A DNA stretch of 64,000 nt, taken from assembly GCA_902800435.1 (NCBI GenBank), contig CADCEQ010000008.1, positions 1-64,000 on the forward strand, in the 5' to 3' direction. Shown piece after piece: positions 1-8,593 of this stretch; position 1 is the stretch's first letter; every line of letters starts with the position of its first letter. A model generated the notes under the pieces. That model worked only from the letters and a program-made list of their open reading frames with translations, searched no databases and was not told where the DNA came from. The stretch is from an uncultured Prevotellaceae bacterium (lineage in GTDB: Bacteria; Bacteroidota; Bacteroidia; Bacteroidales; Bacteroidaceae). The translations under genes were made by a program, and so were the position numbers.

Positions 1-1
1 G

Positions 2-493
2 AACCGTAACACCGCATCGAAGACCTACGGCCAGTACTACGGCCGCGTGTTCGCCCGCGACGGACTGAACCTGAAGGGCTTCGCCAAGCACCTGTCGCAC
101 CACGGCAAGCTGGCTACCTACGAGATGATGGTTCTGGTGCTGCAGAACGTCGTCGACTGCATGAAGGAGCTGCTGCTCGAGGGCGTACCCGTGAAGCTCG
201 ACGGACTGGGCACTTTCAGCGCCGGCATCGAGAGCTCGCCTGCAGCCTCGGTTGAGGACTACCGCACCGACGAGCACATCAAGGGCATCCGAATCAACTT
301 CCGCCCTGAGGGCGCTGGCGACGAGGAGGACAAGCTGACGAAGAAGGCGCTCCTTGACCAGGCCACCTTCCAGCTGAACGACTACGTGGAGATCATGCAG
401 AGCGACAAGACCGACAAGCACGGCAACCCGCTGAACTACCAGAAGCGAACGAAGATCAGCCAGCAGGGGCTCGTGCCGGTGCCGGAGCCGTAA
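2..493 (+). CDS. HU-like DNA-binding protein (5' partial)
   Basis: The reading frame is open from base 2, so the start lies outside the window; the GTG at 47 is internal. The visible part resembles the Bacteroidota-specific HU-related family of putative histone-like DNA-binding proteins: a Y-G-x-x-Y-x-R segment, a helical stretch, the core 'VKLDGLGTF' that matches the HU beta-arm entry, then 'IKGIRINFRP'. The tail (about the last 45 residues) is polar and ends in a Pro-rich 'VPVPEP'. Members of this family are often followed by a tiny 'smalltalk' protein, as here at 842. DNA binding is inferred from the family; no target is visible. Confidence 0.8.
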   Translation, partial: NRNTASKTYGQYYGRVFARDGLNLKGFAKHLSHHGKLATYEMMVLVLQNVVDCMKELLLEGVPVKLDGLGTFSAGIESSPAASVEDYRTDEHIKGIRINFRPEGAGDEEDKLTKKALLDQATFQLNDYVEIMQSDKTDKHGNPLNYQKRTKISQQGLVPVPEP

Positions 494-500
494 TTGACGG

Positions 501-560
501 GAGTTAGCGGGAGTTATCGCTTCGCTCAGGGAGTTATTGGGAGTTATTGGGAGTTAACAG
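501..560. repeat. Left arm: GAGTTAnnGG decamers
   Basis: Decamer units of the form GAGTTA plus four variable bases begin at 501, 511, 531, 541 and 551; the unit at 521 is replaced by an unrelated decamer. They are the reverse complement of the units in the array at 701-830, so RNA from this spacer could fold the two arms together. The arm begins seven bases after the stop codon of the HU-like gene. Confidence 0.85.
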
Positions 561-590
561 GTCTCCGACCTGTGGAGATAATGGGCAATT

Positions 591-681
591 CCCCTCCTGA
601 GTCAGGAGGGGTTAGGGGTGGTCTGAACAAGCTGACCGGCCGCGGGTTCAGACCCCCTCTAGCTCCCCCTAACTTAGGGGG
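591..681. repeat. GC-rich palindromic element between the decamer arms
   Basis: Three nested palindromes can be read: CCCCTCCTGA/TCAGGAGGGG at 591-611, GGTCTGAAC at 620-628 pairing with GTTCAGACC at 646-654, and CCCCCTAACTTAGGGGG at 665-681. The last is the same type as the CCCCC-N6-GGGGG palindromes found inside queA at 62596-62640. The element probably belongs to a dispersed palindromic repeat family of this genome (inference). Confidence 0.75.
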
Positions 682-700
682 AGAATTCCGCTACCCCCCG

Positions 701-830
701 CTAACTCCCGCTAACTCCTGATAACTCCTGATAACTCCTGCTAACTCCCGCTAACTCCCAATAACTCCTGATAACTCCCGCTAACTCCTGATAACTCCCG
801 CTAACTCCCAATAACTCCCGCTAACTCCTT
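701..830. repeat. Thirteen tandem decamers (CTAACTCCCG / ATAACTCCTG)
   Basis: Thirteen decamers lie in perfect register from 701 to 830. The unit is [C/A]TAACTCC[C/T][G/A], with all variation confined to positions 1, 9 and 10. The period is 10 bp, close to one DNA helical turn. The array ends 11 bases before the ATG of the micro-protein at 842. An open frame crossing the array (494-721) is an artefact of the repeat. Confidence 0.9.
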
Positions 831-841
831 CCAAAAAAACC

Positions 842-952
842 ATGAAGAACAAGCGATTGATTGAGCTGGCGGTGAAGATTGTAGTAGCCGCGCTCACAGC
901 ATTTCTGACGGCACTGGGAACGACGTCGTGCATGGGCTACGGGCCGTTCTGA
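842..952 (+). CDS. Smalltalk-family micro-protein (36 aa)
   Basis: A 36-codon frame starts at ATG 842 and ends at TGA 950-952. It encodes a basic start (MKNKR), a single hydrophobic helix (about residues 7-28) and a Cys followed by 'MGYGPF'. This matches the small 'smalltalk' proteins of Bacteroidota, which are short, carry one membrane-type helix with a late Cys, and typically lie next to an HU-like gene, as here. The function of the family is unknown; membrane association is inferred from the helix. It is followed by a hairpin at 967-997. Confidence 0.75.
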   Translation: MKNKRLIELAVKIVVAALTAFLTALGTTSCMGYGPF

Positions 953-966
953 CGACTAAATGCAGA

Positions 967-997
967 AATCCCGCCCCTCGTAGTGAGGAACGGGATT
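967..997. terminator. Hairpin terminator, probably bidirectional
   Basis: AATCCCG (967-973) pairs with CGGGATT (991-997), with an inner CCTC/GAGG stem. A T-rich run (TTGTTTGTTT) follows on the plus strand. It separates the plus-strand micro-protein from the 3' end of the minus-strand rpmA. Confidence 0.65.
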
Positions 998-1036
998 CTG
1001 TTGTTTGTTTGGAATAAATTGTTTGCTTGTTGTTAC

Positions 1037-1303
1037 TTAGGCCTCAGCAGCGTTGGGGATTACTGAGACGACGCTCTTGTCGCGCTTGCCCTTGTGGAAC
1101 TGTACGGTTCCGTCAACGAGTGCATAGAGCGTGTCGTCCTTACCGATAGCTACGTTGTTGCCTGGGTTGTGCTTGGTGCCGCGCTGGCGAACGATGATGT
1201 TGCCGGCTACGCACTGCTGACCGCCGAAGATCTTGATGCCCAGTCGCTGGGCTGCGCTCTCGCGGCCGTTCTTAGAACTACCTACACCTTTTTTATGAGC
1301 CAT
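1037..1303 (-). CDS. rpmA: 50S ribosomal protein L27
   Basis: The 88-residue product starts [22 protein letters not shown], the classic L27 N-terminus with its 'GxGSSKNGRDS' loop that reaches the peptidyl-transferase centre. No N-terminal extension needing cleavage (as in Firmicutes) is present. '[18 protein letters not shown]' is the conserved beta-barrel part. A GGAGGA-type sequence lies just upstream of the ATG, which is uncommon for this phylum and fits a ribosomal gene. It follows rplU by 19 bases and is co-transcribed with it. Confidence 0.98.
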   Translation of the reverse strand: MAHKKGVGSSKNGRESAAQRLGIKIFGGQQCVAGNIIVRQRGTKHNPGNNVAIGKDDTLYALVDGTVQFHKGKRDKSVVSVIPNAAEA

Positions 1304-1322
1304 TTCTAAGTCCTCCTCTGTT

Positions 1323-1640
1323 TTAAGCGATTACTGATTTAACTTCTACCTGTGTGAACTGCTCACGGTGACCGTTACGCTTGCGCGAATCCTTGCGGCG
1401 CTTCATCTTGAAGACGATCACCTTGTCGCCCTTGACGAGCGGCTTGATAACTTCACATACTACTTTTGCTCCCTCTACGGTGGGGGCACCTACCGTGACT
1501 GCGCCGTCGGCATCGACGAGCAGCACCTTGTCAAATTCAACAGTCTTGCCCTCTTCCACGTCCTTGATGTGGTGGACGAAGAGCTTCTTGCCCTGTTCGG
1601 CCTTAAACTGCTGACCCTGAATCTCTACAATTGCGTACAT
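1323..1640 (-). CDS. rplU: 50S ribosomal protein L21
   Basis: The product, taken from the ATG at 1640, is 105 aa and starts [13 protein letters not shown], the invariant L21 N-terminus. The frame is open further upstream, but residues before this Met are not L21-like and run into the leader. The C-terminus has the basic '[17 protein letters not shown]' RNA-binding stretch that contacts 23S rRNA. rplU-rpmA is the standard order. The leader is A-rich without a Shine-Dalgarno sequence, normal for Bacteroidota. Confidence 0.98.
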   Translation of the reverse strand: MYAIVEIQGQQFKAEQGKKLFVHHIKDVEEGKTVEFDKVLLVDADGAVTVGAPTVEGAKVVCEVIKPLVKGDKVIVFKMKRRKDSRKRNGHREQFTQVEVKSVIA

Positions 1641-1732
1641 TTTGCTTTTTTGTTTGTATTTTAGGGGTTTTTCCGCGAGGCGGCGTACGTCCGTACACAC
1701 TTCACTCTGCCCCAACGGACTCTAACGGGCTG

Positions 1733-1740
1733 CAAAGGTA
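1733..1740 (-). promoter_or_regulatory. Promoter -7 box for rplU-rpmA
   Basis: The minus strand reads TACCTTTG followed by CA, a perfect TAnnTTTG element of the Bacteroidota primary sigma factor, about 90 bases upstream of rplU. A clear TTTG -33 element is not visible because the upstream DNA is a GTGAAAAG repeat. Confidence 0.6.
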
Positions 1741-1749
1741 CTAATTTTG

Positions 1750-1857
1750 GAGTGAAAAGAGAAAAGTGAAAAGTGAAAAGTTGGTTGATTTACGTTTTTT
1801 TAACCATTTCGCTTCTCACTCTTCACTTTTCACTCTTCACTTTTCACTTCTCACTTA
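1750..1857. repeat. GTGAAAAG tandem repeat with inverted counterpart
   Basis: A run of GTGAAAAG-type octamers (about 1751-1780) is followed after an AT-rich centre by CTTCACTTTTCACT-type units (about 1811-1857), so the two halves can pair. It lies between the 3' end of htpG and the rplU promoter and may act as the htpG terminator. Similar purine-rich repeats occur at 37220-37250 and 40818-40855. Confidence 0.6.
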
Positions 1858-3911
1858 ATCAGCTCCACCGAGCGCTTCAGGAAGCGGTCGAGGGCTTCGC
1901 CCTTGAGCATGCCGTTCTGGAGCAGGGCGAGGTCGATGAGCTGGTGGACGATGGCGTTGCCCTTGGCATAGTCGGCCAGCACGTTCTGCTTCTTGTCCTT
2001 TTCGGCCTGCACGGCTTTCTCGGCCTCGGCCTTCTGGTCCTTCTCTTCCTGGGTTATCTCGTCCCACTTCTTCTTGTCCTGCTGCTGGCGGATGACGGCG
2101 AGTCGGGCTTCCAGTCCCTTCAGCTCGGCGTCGATGGGCTTCAGGGCCTCGTCGGTAGCGGCCTTGGTGTCGTTGAGTACCTGCTTGATGAGCGGGTGGT
2201 CGCTGTTGAGCACGATGTTCATCGAGTCGGGCATCTGTCCGTAGAAGCCCATGCCGGCCTGGAACTTGCTCATCTCCTTCATGCGGCGCATCCACTCGTT
2301 CTGGGTGATGATGACTGGCCGGGCCTCGCTGCCGAGGGCGTCGACCTGCACCATGAACTCCGTCTTGTCGAGGTGAGGCAGCTGCGACTTGAAGACGGCT
2401 GACCAATTGTCACTGTCATCGGCGCTGAGGTCGCTCTTCGGAGCGTCGCTCTTGACGATGAGGCGGTCGATGATGTCGGAGTCGACGCGTGTGAAGCGGC
2501 TCTTCTCGAACTTCTGCTCGAGCGTCTGGATGGTGGGCACGTCGAGCTGTCCGTCGAGCAGCAGCACGCTGTAGCCCTTGTCCTGAGCGGCCTTGATGTA
2601 GGAGTACTGCTCCTCGCGGTCGGTGGCGTAGAGGTAGATGAGCGTGTCGTCCTTGTCCTTCTGATTGGCCTCGATGAGCGTCTTGTACTCGTCGAAGGTG
2701 AAGTACTTGCCCTCCGTGTCCTTCATCAGGGCGAAGTCCTTGGCGCGGTCGTAGAAGCCCTCCTCGCTGAGGATGCCGTAGTTGATGAAGAGCTTCAGGT
2801 CGTCCCACTTCTCCTCGTACTCCTTGCGGTTCTCGCCGAAGATGGCCTTCAGTCGGTCGGCCACCTTCTTGGTGATGTAGGTCGAAATCTTCTTCACCTC
2901 GCGGTCGCTCTGCAGATACGAGCGGCTGACGTTCAGAGGAATATCGGGAGAGTCGATGACACCATGCAGCAGGGTGAGGAACTCAGGGACGATGCCCTCC
3001 ACCTGGTCGGTCACAAACACCTGGTTGCAGTAGAGCTGAATCTTGTTCTTCTGCAGTTCGATGTTCGACTTGATCTTGGGGAAGTAGAGAATACCCGTCA
3101 GATTGAAGGGGTAGTCGACGTTCAGGTGAATCCAGAACAAGGGCTCGTCGCTCATGGGGTAGAGCGTGCGGTAGAACGTCTTGTAGTCCTCGTCCTTCAG
3201 CGTCGAGGGCTGCTTCGTCCACAGGGGCTCCACATTATTTATAATATTGTCGTCCTGGGTGTCGACCATCTTCTTCTCCTCGGAAGACCACTCCTGCTTC
3301 TTGCCGAAGGCAACGGGCACGGCCATGAACTTGCAGTACTTCTGGAGCAGCTGTTCGAGCTTCGTGCGGTCGAGGAACTCCTTCGAGTCGTCGTCGATGT
3401 AGAGTATGATGTCAGTGCCGCGCTCGTCCTTCTGGGCCTCGTCAATCTCGTAGGCAGGGCTTCCGTCGCAGCTCCACTTCACGGCCTTGGCGTCGTCCTT
3501 GTAGGAGCGGGTGATGATTTCCACCTTCTTCGACACCATGAACGAAGAGTAGAAGCCCAGTCCGAAGTGGCCGATGATGTTGTTGGCATTGTCCTTGTAC
3601 TTCTCAAGGAAGTCGGTAACGCCCGAGAAGGCAATCTGGTTGATATACTTGTCAATCTCCTCCTCGGTCATGCCGATGCCTCGGTCGCTGATGGTGATGG
3701 TGCCCTTGTCGGCGTCCATATTGATGCGGACGGTGAGGTCGCCCAGCTCGCCCTTGAAGTCGCCGCGCTGCTGGAGCGTCTTCAGCTTCTGGGTGGCGTC
3801 GACGGCATTGGAGACCATCTCGCGGAGGAAGATTTCATGATCAGAATAGAGAAACTTTTTGATGACGGGGAAAATGTTCTCGGTCGTAACCCCGATGTTA
3901 CCTTTTTGCAT
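1851..3911 (-). CDS. htpG: Chaperone HtpG (Hsp90)
   Basis: At 686 aa it has the full length of bacterial Hsp90. The N-terminal GHKL ATPase domain shows 'SNAVDA' (ATP-binding helix), 'DRGIGMTEEE' and 'GHFGLGFYSSFMV'. The middle domain carries 'SRSYLQSDREVKKIS' with the catalytic-loop Arg, and the C-terminal region holds dimerisation sequences with a charged linker rich in QDKKKWDEITQEEK. It is a cytosolic ATP-dependent chaperone. It stands alone, divergent from the lipoprotein gene at 4034. I see no CIRCE-like operator and no clear -7 box upstream. Confidence 0.98.
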   Translation of the reverse strand: MQKGNIGVTTENIFPVIKKFLYSDHEIFLREMVSNAVDATQKLKTLQQRGDFKGELGDLTVRINMDADKGTITISDRGIGMTEEEIDKYINQIAFSGVTDFLEKYKDNANNIIGHFGLGFYSSFMVSKKVEIITRSYKDDAKAVKWSCDGSPAYEIDEAQKDERGTDIILYIDDDSKEFLDRTKLEQLLQKYCKFMAVPVAFGKKQEWSSEEKKMVDTQDDNIINNVEPLWTKQPSTLKDEDYKTFYRTLYPMSDEPLFWIHLNVDYPFNLTGILYFPKIKSNIELQKNKIQLYCNQVFVTDQVEGIVPEFLTLLHGVIDSPDIPLNVSRSYLQSDREVKKISTYITKKVADRLKAIFGENRKEYEEKWDDLKLFINYGILSEEGFYDRAKDFALMKDTEGKYFTFDEYKTLIEANQKDKDDTLIYLYATDREEQYSYIKAAQDKGYSVLLLDGQLDVPTIQTLEQKFEKSRFTRVDSDIIDRLIVKSDAPKSDLSADDSDNWSAVFKSQLPHLDKTEFMVQVDALGSEARPVIITQNEWMRRMKEMSKFQAGMGFYGQMPDSMNIVLNSDHPLIKQVLNDTKAATDEALKPIDAELKGLEARLAVIRQQQDKKKWDEITQEEKDQKAEAEKAVQAEKDKKQNVLADYAKGNAIVHQLIDLALLQNGMLKGEALDRFLKRSVELIK

Positions 3912-3972
3912 AGCTGTTTTTTGTTTACCTTTTTACTTTTTCCGTTATCCGAGCAAAAAGTGTGCCAAAAGA

Positions 3973-4004
3973 TTTTGCCCGTTATAAAAAAGTGTGTAAC
4001 TTTG
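3973..4004 (+). promoter_or_regulatory. Promoter for the DUF3298-type lipoprotein gene
   Basis: TTTTG (3973-3977) and TAACTTTG (3997-4004) are separated by 19 bases, a canonical Bacteroidota -33/-7 pair. The start codon follows 29 bases after the -7 box. Confidence 0.75.
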
Positions 4005-4033
4005 CAACCAATAAATCTAAAAACGCAAGTGAT

Positions 4034-5183
4034 ATGAAAGGAAAAAGCCGCTTGGCGCTGCTGGTTGTCGGGCTGACGACGCTGCTCGCCTCGTGTAACA
4101 GCGGGCAGGTCATGGAGTCGGACATCGTGAACCGCGTGAATGAAATCTACGGCAAGGTAGCCGAGGTGTATGAGAGCCAGCCCGACAGGGGCATGCTCGA
4201 CAGTCTCTACTGCTCGAACGACTGGAAGACGCTGGTGAAGATAGTCGAGGATACTGACATCGAGGGCAGCGAGATGGGCTTCTTCGATGCCGACTACTCA
4301 GGCGTCGCTCAATCTGCACAACTGCGGCCAGATTACCCGTGTGCGCCTGCAGATGGTCAACGAGAACGAGGCGTGGAAGATTGACAACTTCATCGACGTG
4401 ACCAACGGCATTGACTGGAAAGCCAGCATGAACGCCTATGTGGAGACGGCTGCCCTCATGCTGCAGACTGACTCCATCGGGCTGGTGAAGGAGGATGCCA
4501 GCGTTGAGGTGAGGCTGCATGCCGACTATCCTACGGGCGGCGCTACGGCTGTCGTCGTCGACTCCATCCGCCGCTTCATTGCCGAGACCATGCAGGGCGA
4601 CGTGAGGCTTGCCGGCGAGCCTGAGCAGCTGCTGACGTCGGCTTACAAGAAAGTGTATGAAGACATGAAGGCCGAGCGCGACGAACTGCTCGAAGACGTC
4701 AGCGACGTGCCTCCGTTCAGCATCTTCTGCGAAATCAAGAAGGGAACCGACACCAAGAAGTTCGTCAGCTATCTGACCACATACGGCGAGTATCAGGGTG
4801 GCCCCCATGGGACTAACTACGGCACGGGCGTCACCTTCGACAAGGCGACGGGCCGCCAGATGGGGTGGAACATGCTGAAGGATACTGATAAGCCTGAGTT
4901 CAGGAAAATGATCAAGGAAGGGCTCCGACAGTTCTTCCAGTCGTACGGCGCCGATGTCAGTACCGACGAGCAGCTGAAGGAATTCCTGTATCCGGATGCC
5001 GATATTGACAACTTGCAGCTGCCGGCGTGGGCTCCCTATCTGACGGAGGAGGGCATGCTGTTCAGCTATCAGCAGTACGAGATTGCCGCCTATGCGGCAG
5101 GCATCCCAGCGTTCGTCATCAGCTACGACCAGCTGAAGCCTTATCTGACTGAAGCTGGGGCGGCGCTGATAAAAGAAAAGTGA
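4034..5183 (+). pseudogene. DUF3298/RsiV-type lipoprotein, frameshifted
   Basis: The first frame (ATG 4034) encodes a lipoprotein signal ending at 'LLASC' and a helical domain; it continues in the wrong frame after about 4296 and stops at 4384. The second frame carries the rest to TAA at 5183, including 'LNLHNCGQITRVRLQMVNE', 'YQGGPHGTNYGTGVTFDKATG' typical of DUF3298/RsiV-like domains, and a C-terminal 'EIAAYAAGIPAFVISYDQLKPYL'. The break maps to GACTACTCAGGCG; restoring two bases (GACTACTGGCAGGCG) would give 'DADYWQASLNLHN', so a 2-bp loss is the simplest explanation. It is either a recent pseudogene or a sequence error. The intact protein would be an outer-membrane or periplasmic lipoprotein of unknown role. 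Confidence 0.75.
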
Positions 5184-5212
5184 GCCTCACCTTAGCTTGT
5201 GGTGGGCTCACT
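5179..5212. terminator. Hairpin between convergent genes
   Basis: AGTGAGCC (5179-5186) pairs with GGCTCACT (5205-5212), extended by CACC/GGTG, around a short loop. It overlaps the last codons of the lipoprotein gene and lies six bases from the stop of the minus-strand ligase gene, so it can serve both strands. Confidence 0.65.
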
Positions 5213-5217
5213 GCCTA

Positions 5218-6888
5218 TTAAGTGTAGAGGTAGCGTTTGATGGAGCGCTTGGGCGTCTTCTCAAACTCTGCGTCGTGAATTTCAACTTCCGTAATCTTCT
5301 CGTAGGCGGGCAGCATCTGGTTCAGGCCGTTGCGGTTCTGCTCCATGATGTTCTTGACGTCGTCAGCACTCAGTCCGAGACTCTTGGCCTCGTCGAGGTC
5401 GGGGTGAACCAGCGCCACCAGCTTCGTGTCGCGCTGAACGACGATGCTCTCCACCACCAGCGTCATTGAGTTGAGCTTGTCCTCAATCTCCTCAGGGTAG
5501 ATGTTCTGACCGCTGGGGCCCAGGAGCATGTTCTTGATGCGGCCGTTGATGTAGACGTTGCCGTAAGCGTCCATCGTGCCGAGGTCGCCCGTGTGGTACC
5601 AGCCGTCGCGGTCGATGGTCTGTGCCGTAGCCTCGGGGTTCTTGTAGTAGCCCAGCATGACGTTGGGACCCTTGGCCAATATCTCGCCTGGAACATTCTC
5701 TGGGTCGCGCGAGTCGATCTTGACCTTCATGTGGCGGGCGGCTCGTCCGCAGGAGCCTGCCGAGAACGTGTGCCAGTCGGCATAGCAGATGATGGGTGCG
5801 CACTCCGTAGCGCCGTAGCCGACAGTATAGGGGAAGTTGATGCGCTTGAGGAACTGCTCAACCTCCTGGTTCAGGGCAGCGCCGCCGATAATCACCTCGT
5901 ACATCTGACCGCCGAAGGCCTTGAGCACTTCCTGGCAGATCATCTCGCGTACCTTTTTAGATATAACGGGCATCTGCAGCAGCAGGCGCATGCGGTTGTT
6001 CTGAATCTTGGGGAACACCTTCTTGCGGATAATCTTCTCAATGATCAGCGGAACGGCGATGACGATGACAGGCTTGATCTCGGCCAAAGCCTGGGCGATG
6101 ATAGCGGGCGAGGGCACGCGGTTGAGGTAGTAGACGTGGCAGCCGTGCAGGAACTCGAAGATGAACTCGAAGGCCATGCCGTACATATGGGCCATCGGCA
6201 GCATCGAGATGACGCGGTCGCCCTGCTTGATGGTCTTGCCCAGCACGTCGCAGGCGAAGTCGTAGTTCGACCAGAGCGCGCGGTAGGGCACCATTACGCC
6301 CTTCGAGAATCCCGTCGTGCCGCTGGTGTAGTTGATGAGAGCCAGCTCGTCGGGCGACTGCTCCTTGTAGTAGCTGACGTGCTCCTTGCGGAAGTACTTG
6401 GGGAACTTCTTTCCATAGAGCTCGTTCAGGTGCTCGCGGGCGTAGGTCAGCTTGTCGGTGCGGCTTATCAGCAACGAGTAGTCGGGATTGTTGATGATAC
6501 CCTCCAGGTTGGGCATCTGCTGCGGGTCGATGATGGTGGCCACATGGTCGCCCACAAACAGCAGCTTGGCCTCAGAGTGGTTGACAATGTTGTGTATCTG
6601 CTCGGCATTGAACTCATGGAGAATGGGAACGGCAACGGCTCCGTAGGTGAGCGTAGCGATGAAGGCTACGGCCCATTGGCTGGAGTTGCGCCCACAGAGG
6701 GCTATCTTGTCGCCCTTCACAACGCCTGAATTCTCGAACAGGATATGCAGCTTCTCTATCTTGCGTGCAACGTCGTGGAACTGAAGTGTCTGGCCCTTGA
6801 AGTCGGTCAGGGCGTCTGCGTTCCAATTGTCGAGAATCGACTTCTCGAGCAGTTCATTGAAACAAGGAATGTTAGTGATTTGTTCCAT
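5218..6888 (-). CDS. Long-chain acyl-CoA ligase-like AMP-binding protein (copy 2)
   Basis: The 556-residue protein is a complete ANL-superfamily adenylating enzyme: P-loop 'YTSGTTGFSKGVM', 'GYGATECAP' (A5-type), 'GWYHTGDLG' (A7), 'GRIKNMLLGPSGQNIYPEEIE' (A8 hinge) and a C-terminal 'KTPKRSIKRYLY' that supplies the A10 Lys. It should activate a carboxylate, probably a long-chain fatty acid, to acyl-AMP and then acyl-CoA at the inner face of the membrane. The substrate is inferred from the family only. It lies 4 bases downstream of a paralogue with the same layout and shares that gene's promoter; the two look about two-thirds identical by eye. Confidence 0.9.
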   Translation of the reverse strand: MEQITNIPCFNELLEKSILDNWNADALTDFKGQTLQFHDVARKIEKLHILFENSGVVKGDKIALCGRNSSQWAVAFIATLTYGAVAVPILHEFNAEQIHNIVNHSEAKLLFVGDHVATIIDPQQMPNLEGIINNPDYSLLISRTDKLTYAREHLNELYGKKFPKYFRKEHVSYYKEQSPDELALINYTSGTTGFSKGVMVPYRALWSNYDFACDVLGKTIKQGDRVISMLPMAHMYGMAFEFIFEFLHGCHVYYLNRVPSPAIIAQALAEIKPVIVIAVPLIIEKIIRKKVFPKIQNNRMRLLLQMPVISKKVREMICQEVLKAFGGQMYEVIIGGAALNQEVEQFLKRINFPYTVGYGATECAPIICYADWHTFSAGSCGRAARHMKVKIDSRDPENVPGEILAKGPNVMLGYYKNPEATAQTIDRDGWYHTGDLGTMDAYGNVYINGRIKNMLLGPSGQNIYPEEIEDKLNSMTLVVESIVVQRDTKLVALVHPDLDEAKSLGLSADDVKNIMEQNRNGLNQMLPAYEKITEVEIHDAEFEKTPKRSIKRYLYT

Positions 6889-6892
6889 AGAC

Positions 6893-8539
6893 TTACTGAT
6901 ATAGGTAACGTTTTATACTCTTTTTGGGCGTCTTGGCAAACTCCTCTTTCTGCAGCTCTATCTCTGCTATCTTGCTGTAGCTTGGCAGACGCTGGTTCAG
7001 TTCGTTGCGGTTCTGCTCCATGACGGCTTTCAGCTCGTCGAGGCCGAAGTTGACGATTTCGTCCTTGTCAGGATAGACGAGGGCAATCAGGCGGTTGTCG
7101 CGCTGGACGACGAGACTCTCGCTGACCATCGGCATGGAGTTGAGCTGGTCCTCAATCTCCTCGGGGTAGATGTTCTGGCCGCTGGCGCCAAGCAGCATGT
7201 TCTTGATGCGGCCGATGATGAAGATGTTGCCTGCAGCATCCATCGTGCCGAGGTCGCCCGTGTGGTACCAGCCGTCCTTGTCAAGTGCGGCGGCTGTGGC
7301 CTCTGGGTTCTTGTAGTAGCCCAGCATCACATTGGTGCCTCGGGCCAGAATCTCGCCTGGAATCACGGAGGCGTTGACGGAGTCGATGCGTACCTGCATG
7401 TGGTCAACGGCTGTTCCGCACGACGCAGGCTCGAAGTCCTTGAAGTCGCTGTAGCTGATGAGCGGGGCGCACTCTGTAGCGCCGTAGCCCACCGTGATGG
7501 GGAAATTGATGCTGACGAGGAACTGCTCTACCTCGCGGCTCAGGGCTGCGCCGCCGACGATGACCTCGTAGGCACGGCCGCCGAAGGCCTGATACACCTG
7601 TTCGCAGATTTTCTCCTTCACCTTCCTCGATACGACGGGCATCTGCAGCAGCAGGCGCATGCGGTTGTTTTGAATCTTGGGGAACACCCGCTTGCGGATA
7701 ATCTTCTCGACGACCAAGGGAACGGAAATGACGATGGCCGGCTTGACCGTAGCAAAGGCTTCGGCAATGATGGCCGGCGACGGCAGGCGCGTGAGGAAGA
7801 AGAGGTGGCAGCCGCGACAGAAACCATATATGAACTCAATCGACATGCCGTACATGTGGGCCATCGGCAGGATGGAGAGCATGTTGTCCTGGTTCTTGAC
7901 AGGCAGACGGCGCATGCAGAAGTCGAGATTGCCCCAAAGTGCCCTGTAGGGCAGCATGACGCCCTTCGAGAATCCCGTCGTGCCGCTGGTGTAGTTGATG
8001 AGTGCCAGCTCCTCAGGGGTGTCGATGTGGTAGTCGACGTGCTCAGCGCGGAAGGCGCGTGGGTACTTGCTGCCGAACATCATGTTCAGGTGCTCGCGGG
8101 CGTAGGTCAGCTTCTCTGAGCGTGAGACGAAGAGCGAGAAGTCGGGCAGATTGATAATGCCTTCCAGCTGCGGCATCTCCTCCGGATTGATGGTCTTCAC
8201 GATGAAGTCGCCTACGAAGAGCAGCTTCGACTCAGAGTGGTTGACGATGTTGTGTATCTGTTCGGCATTGAACTCATGCAGGACGGGCACGGCTACGGCA
8301 CCGTAGGTGAGGGTGGCGAGGAAGGCAACGGCCCAATGGGCTGAATTGCGCCCACAGAGTGCAATCTTGTCGCCTTGTTTCACGCCTGCGTTCTCAAACA
8401 GGATGTGAATCTTCTCTATTTTCCTCGCAACGTCATGAAACTGCAGAGTCACTCCCTGATAGTCTGTCAGGGCATCGTGATCCCAGTTGTCGATGATGGC
8501 TTTTTGAATGTATTCGTTAAAGCTTGACGCTATATCCAT
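6893..8539 (-). CDS. Long-chain acyl-CoA ligase-like AMP-binding protein (copy 1)
   Basis: Taken from ATG 8539, the product is 548 aa and starts MDIASSFNEYIQKAIIDNW. The open frame extends further upstream, but that part overlaps the permease gene and is not protein-like. It carries 'YTSGTTGFSKGVML', 'GYGATECAPLISY', 'GWYHTGDLG', 'GRIKNMLLGASGQNIYPEEIE' and the terminal 'KTPKKSIKRYLYQ'. The first gene of the ligase pair is read from the promoter at 8563-8593. Tandem duplication with retained catalytic motifs suggests two active enzymes with divided substrate range or regulation (inference). Confidence 0.9.
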   Translation of the reverse strand: MDIASSFNEYIQKAIIDNWDHDALTDYQGVTLQFHDVARKIEKIHILFENAGVKQGDKIALCGRNSAHWAVAFLATLTYGAVAVPVLHEFNAEQIHNIVNHSESKLLFVGDFIVKTINPEEMPQLEGIINLPDFSLFVSRSEKLTYAREHLNMMFGSKYPRAFRAEHVDYHIDTPEELALINYTSGTTGFSKGVMLPYRALWGNLDFCMRRLPVKNQDNMLSILPMAHMYGMSIEFIYGFCRGCHLFFLTRLPSPAIIAEAFATVKPAIVISVPLVVEKIIRKRVFPKIQNNRMRLLLQMPVVSRKVKEKICEQVYQAFGGRAYEVIVGGAALSREVEQFLVSINFPITVGYGATECAPLISYSDFKDFEPASCGTAVDHMQVRIDSVNASVIPGEILARGTNVMLGYYKNPEATAAALDKDGWYHTGDLGTMDAAGNIFIIGRIKNMLLGASGQNIYPEEIEDQLNSMPMVSESLVVQRDNRLIALVYPDKDEIVNFGLDELKAVMEQNRNELNQRLPSYSKIAEIELQKEEFAKTPKKSIKRYLYQ

Positions 8540-8562
8540 TGCACATTTATTGAAATTTTGTG

Positions 8563-8593
8563 CAAAGGTATAACCTTTTTTGCACATTCGCAA
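8563..8593 (-). promoter_or_regulatory. Promoter for the ligase pair, flanked by TTGTGCAA repeats
   Basis: On the minus strand TTTG (8591-8594 region) and TACCTTTG (8563-8570) are separated by 20 bases. TTTTGTGCAA occurs as a direct repeat at 8556-8565 and 8597-8606, and an inverted TGTGCAAAAAA lies at 8576-8586, bracketing the promoter. These could be an operator for a fatty-acid-responsive regulator; that role is inference. Confidence 0.65.

Noticed and set aside
494..721. A 75-residue open frame downstream of the HU-like gene
   Set aside because: It consists of decamer repeats and palindromes; the peptide is low-complexity and has no homology I recognise.
501..830. A CRISPR array near the left edge
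   Set aside because: The 10-bp units are contiguous without spacers and no cas genes are present; the 21-22 bp arrays also lack spacer-repeat structure.
1773..2402. Long open frames opposite htpG, thrA and other high-GC genes
   Set aside because: They are antisense shadows with Leu/Val/His-rich low-complexity translations, and the other strand holds recognised proteins.
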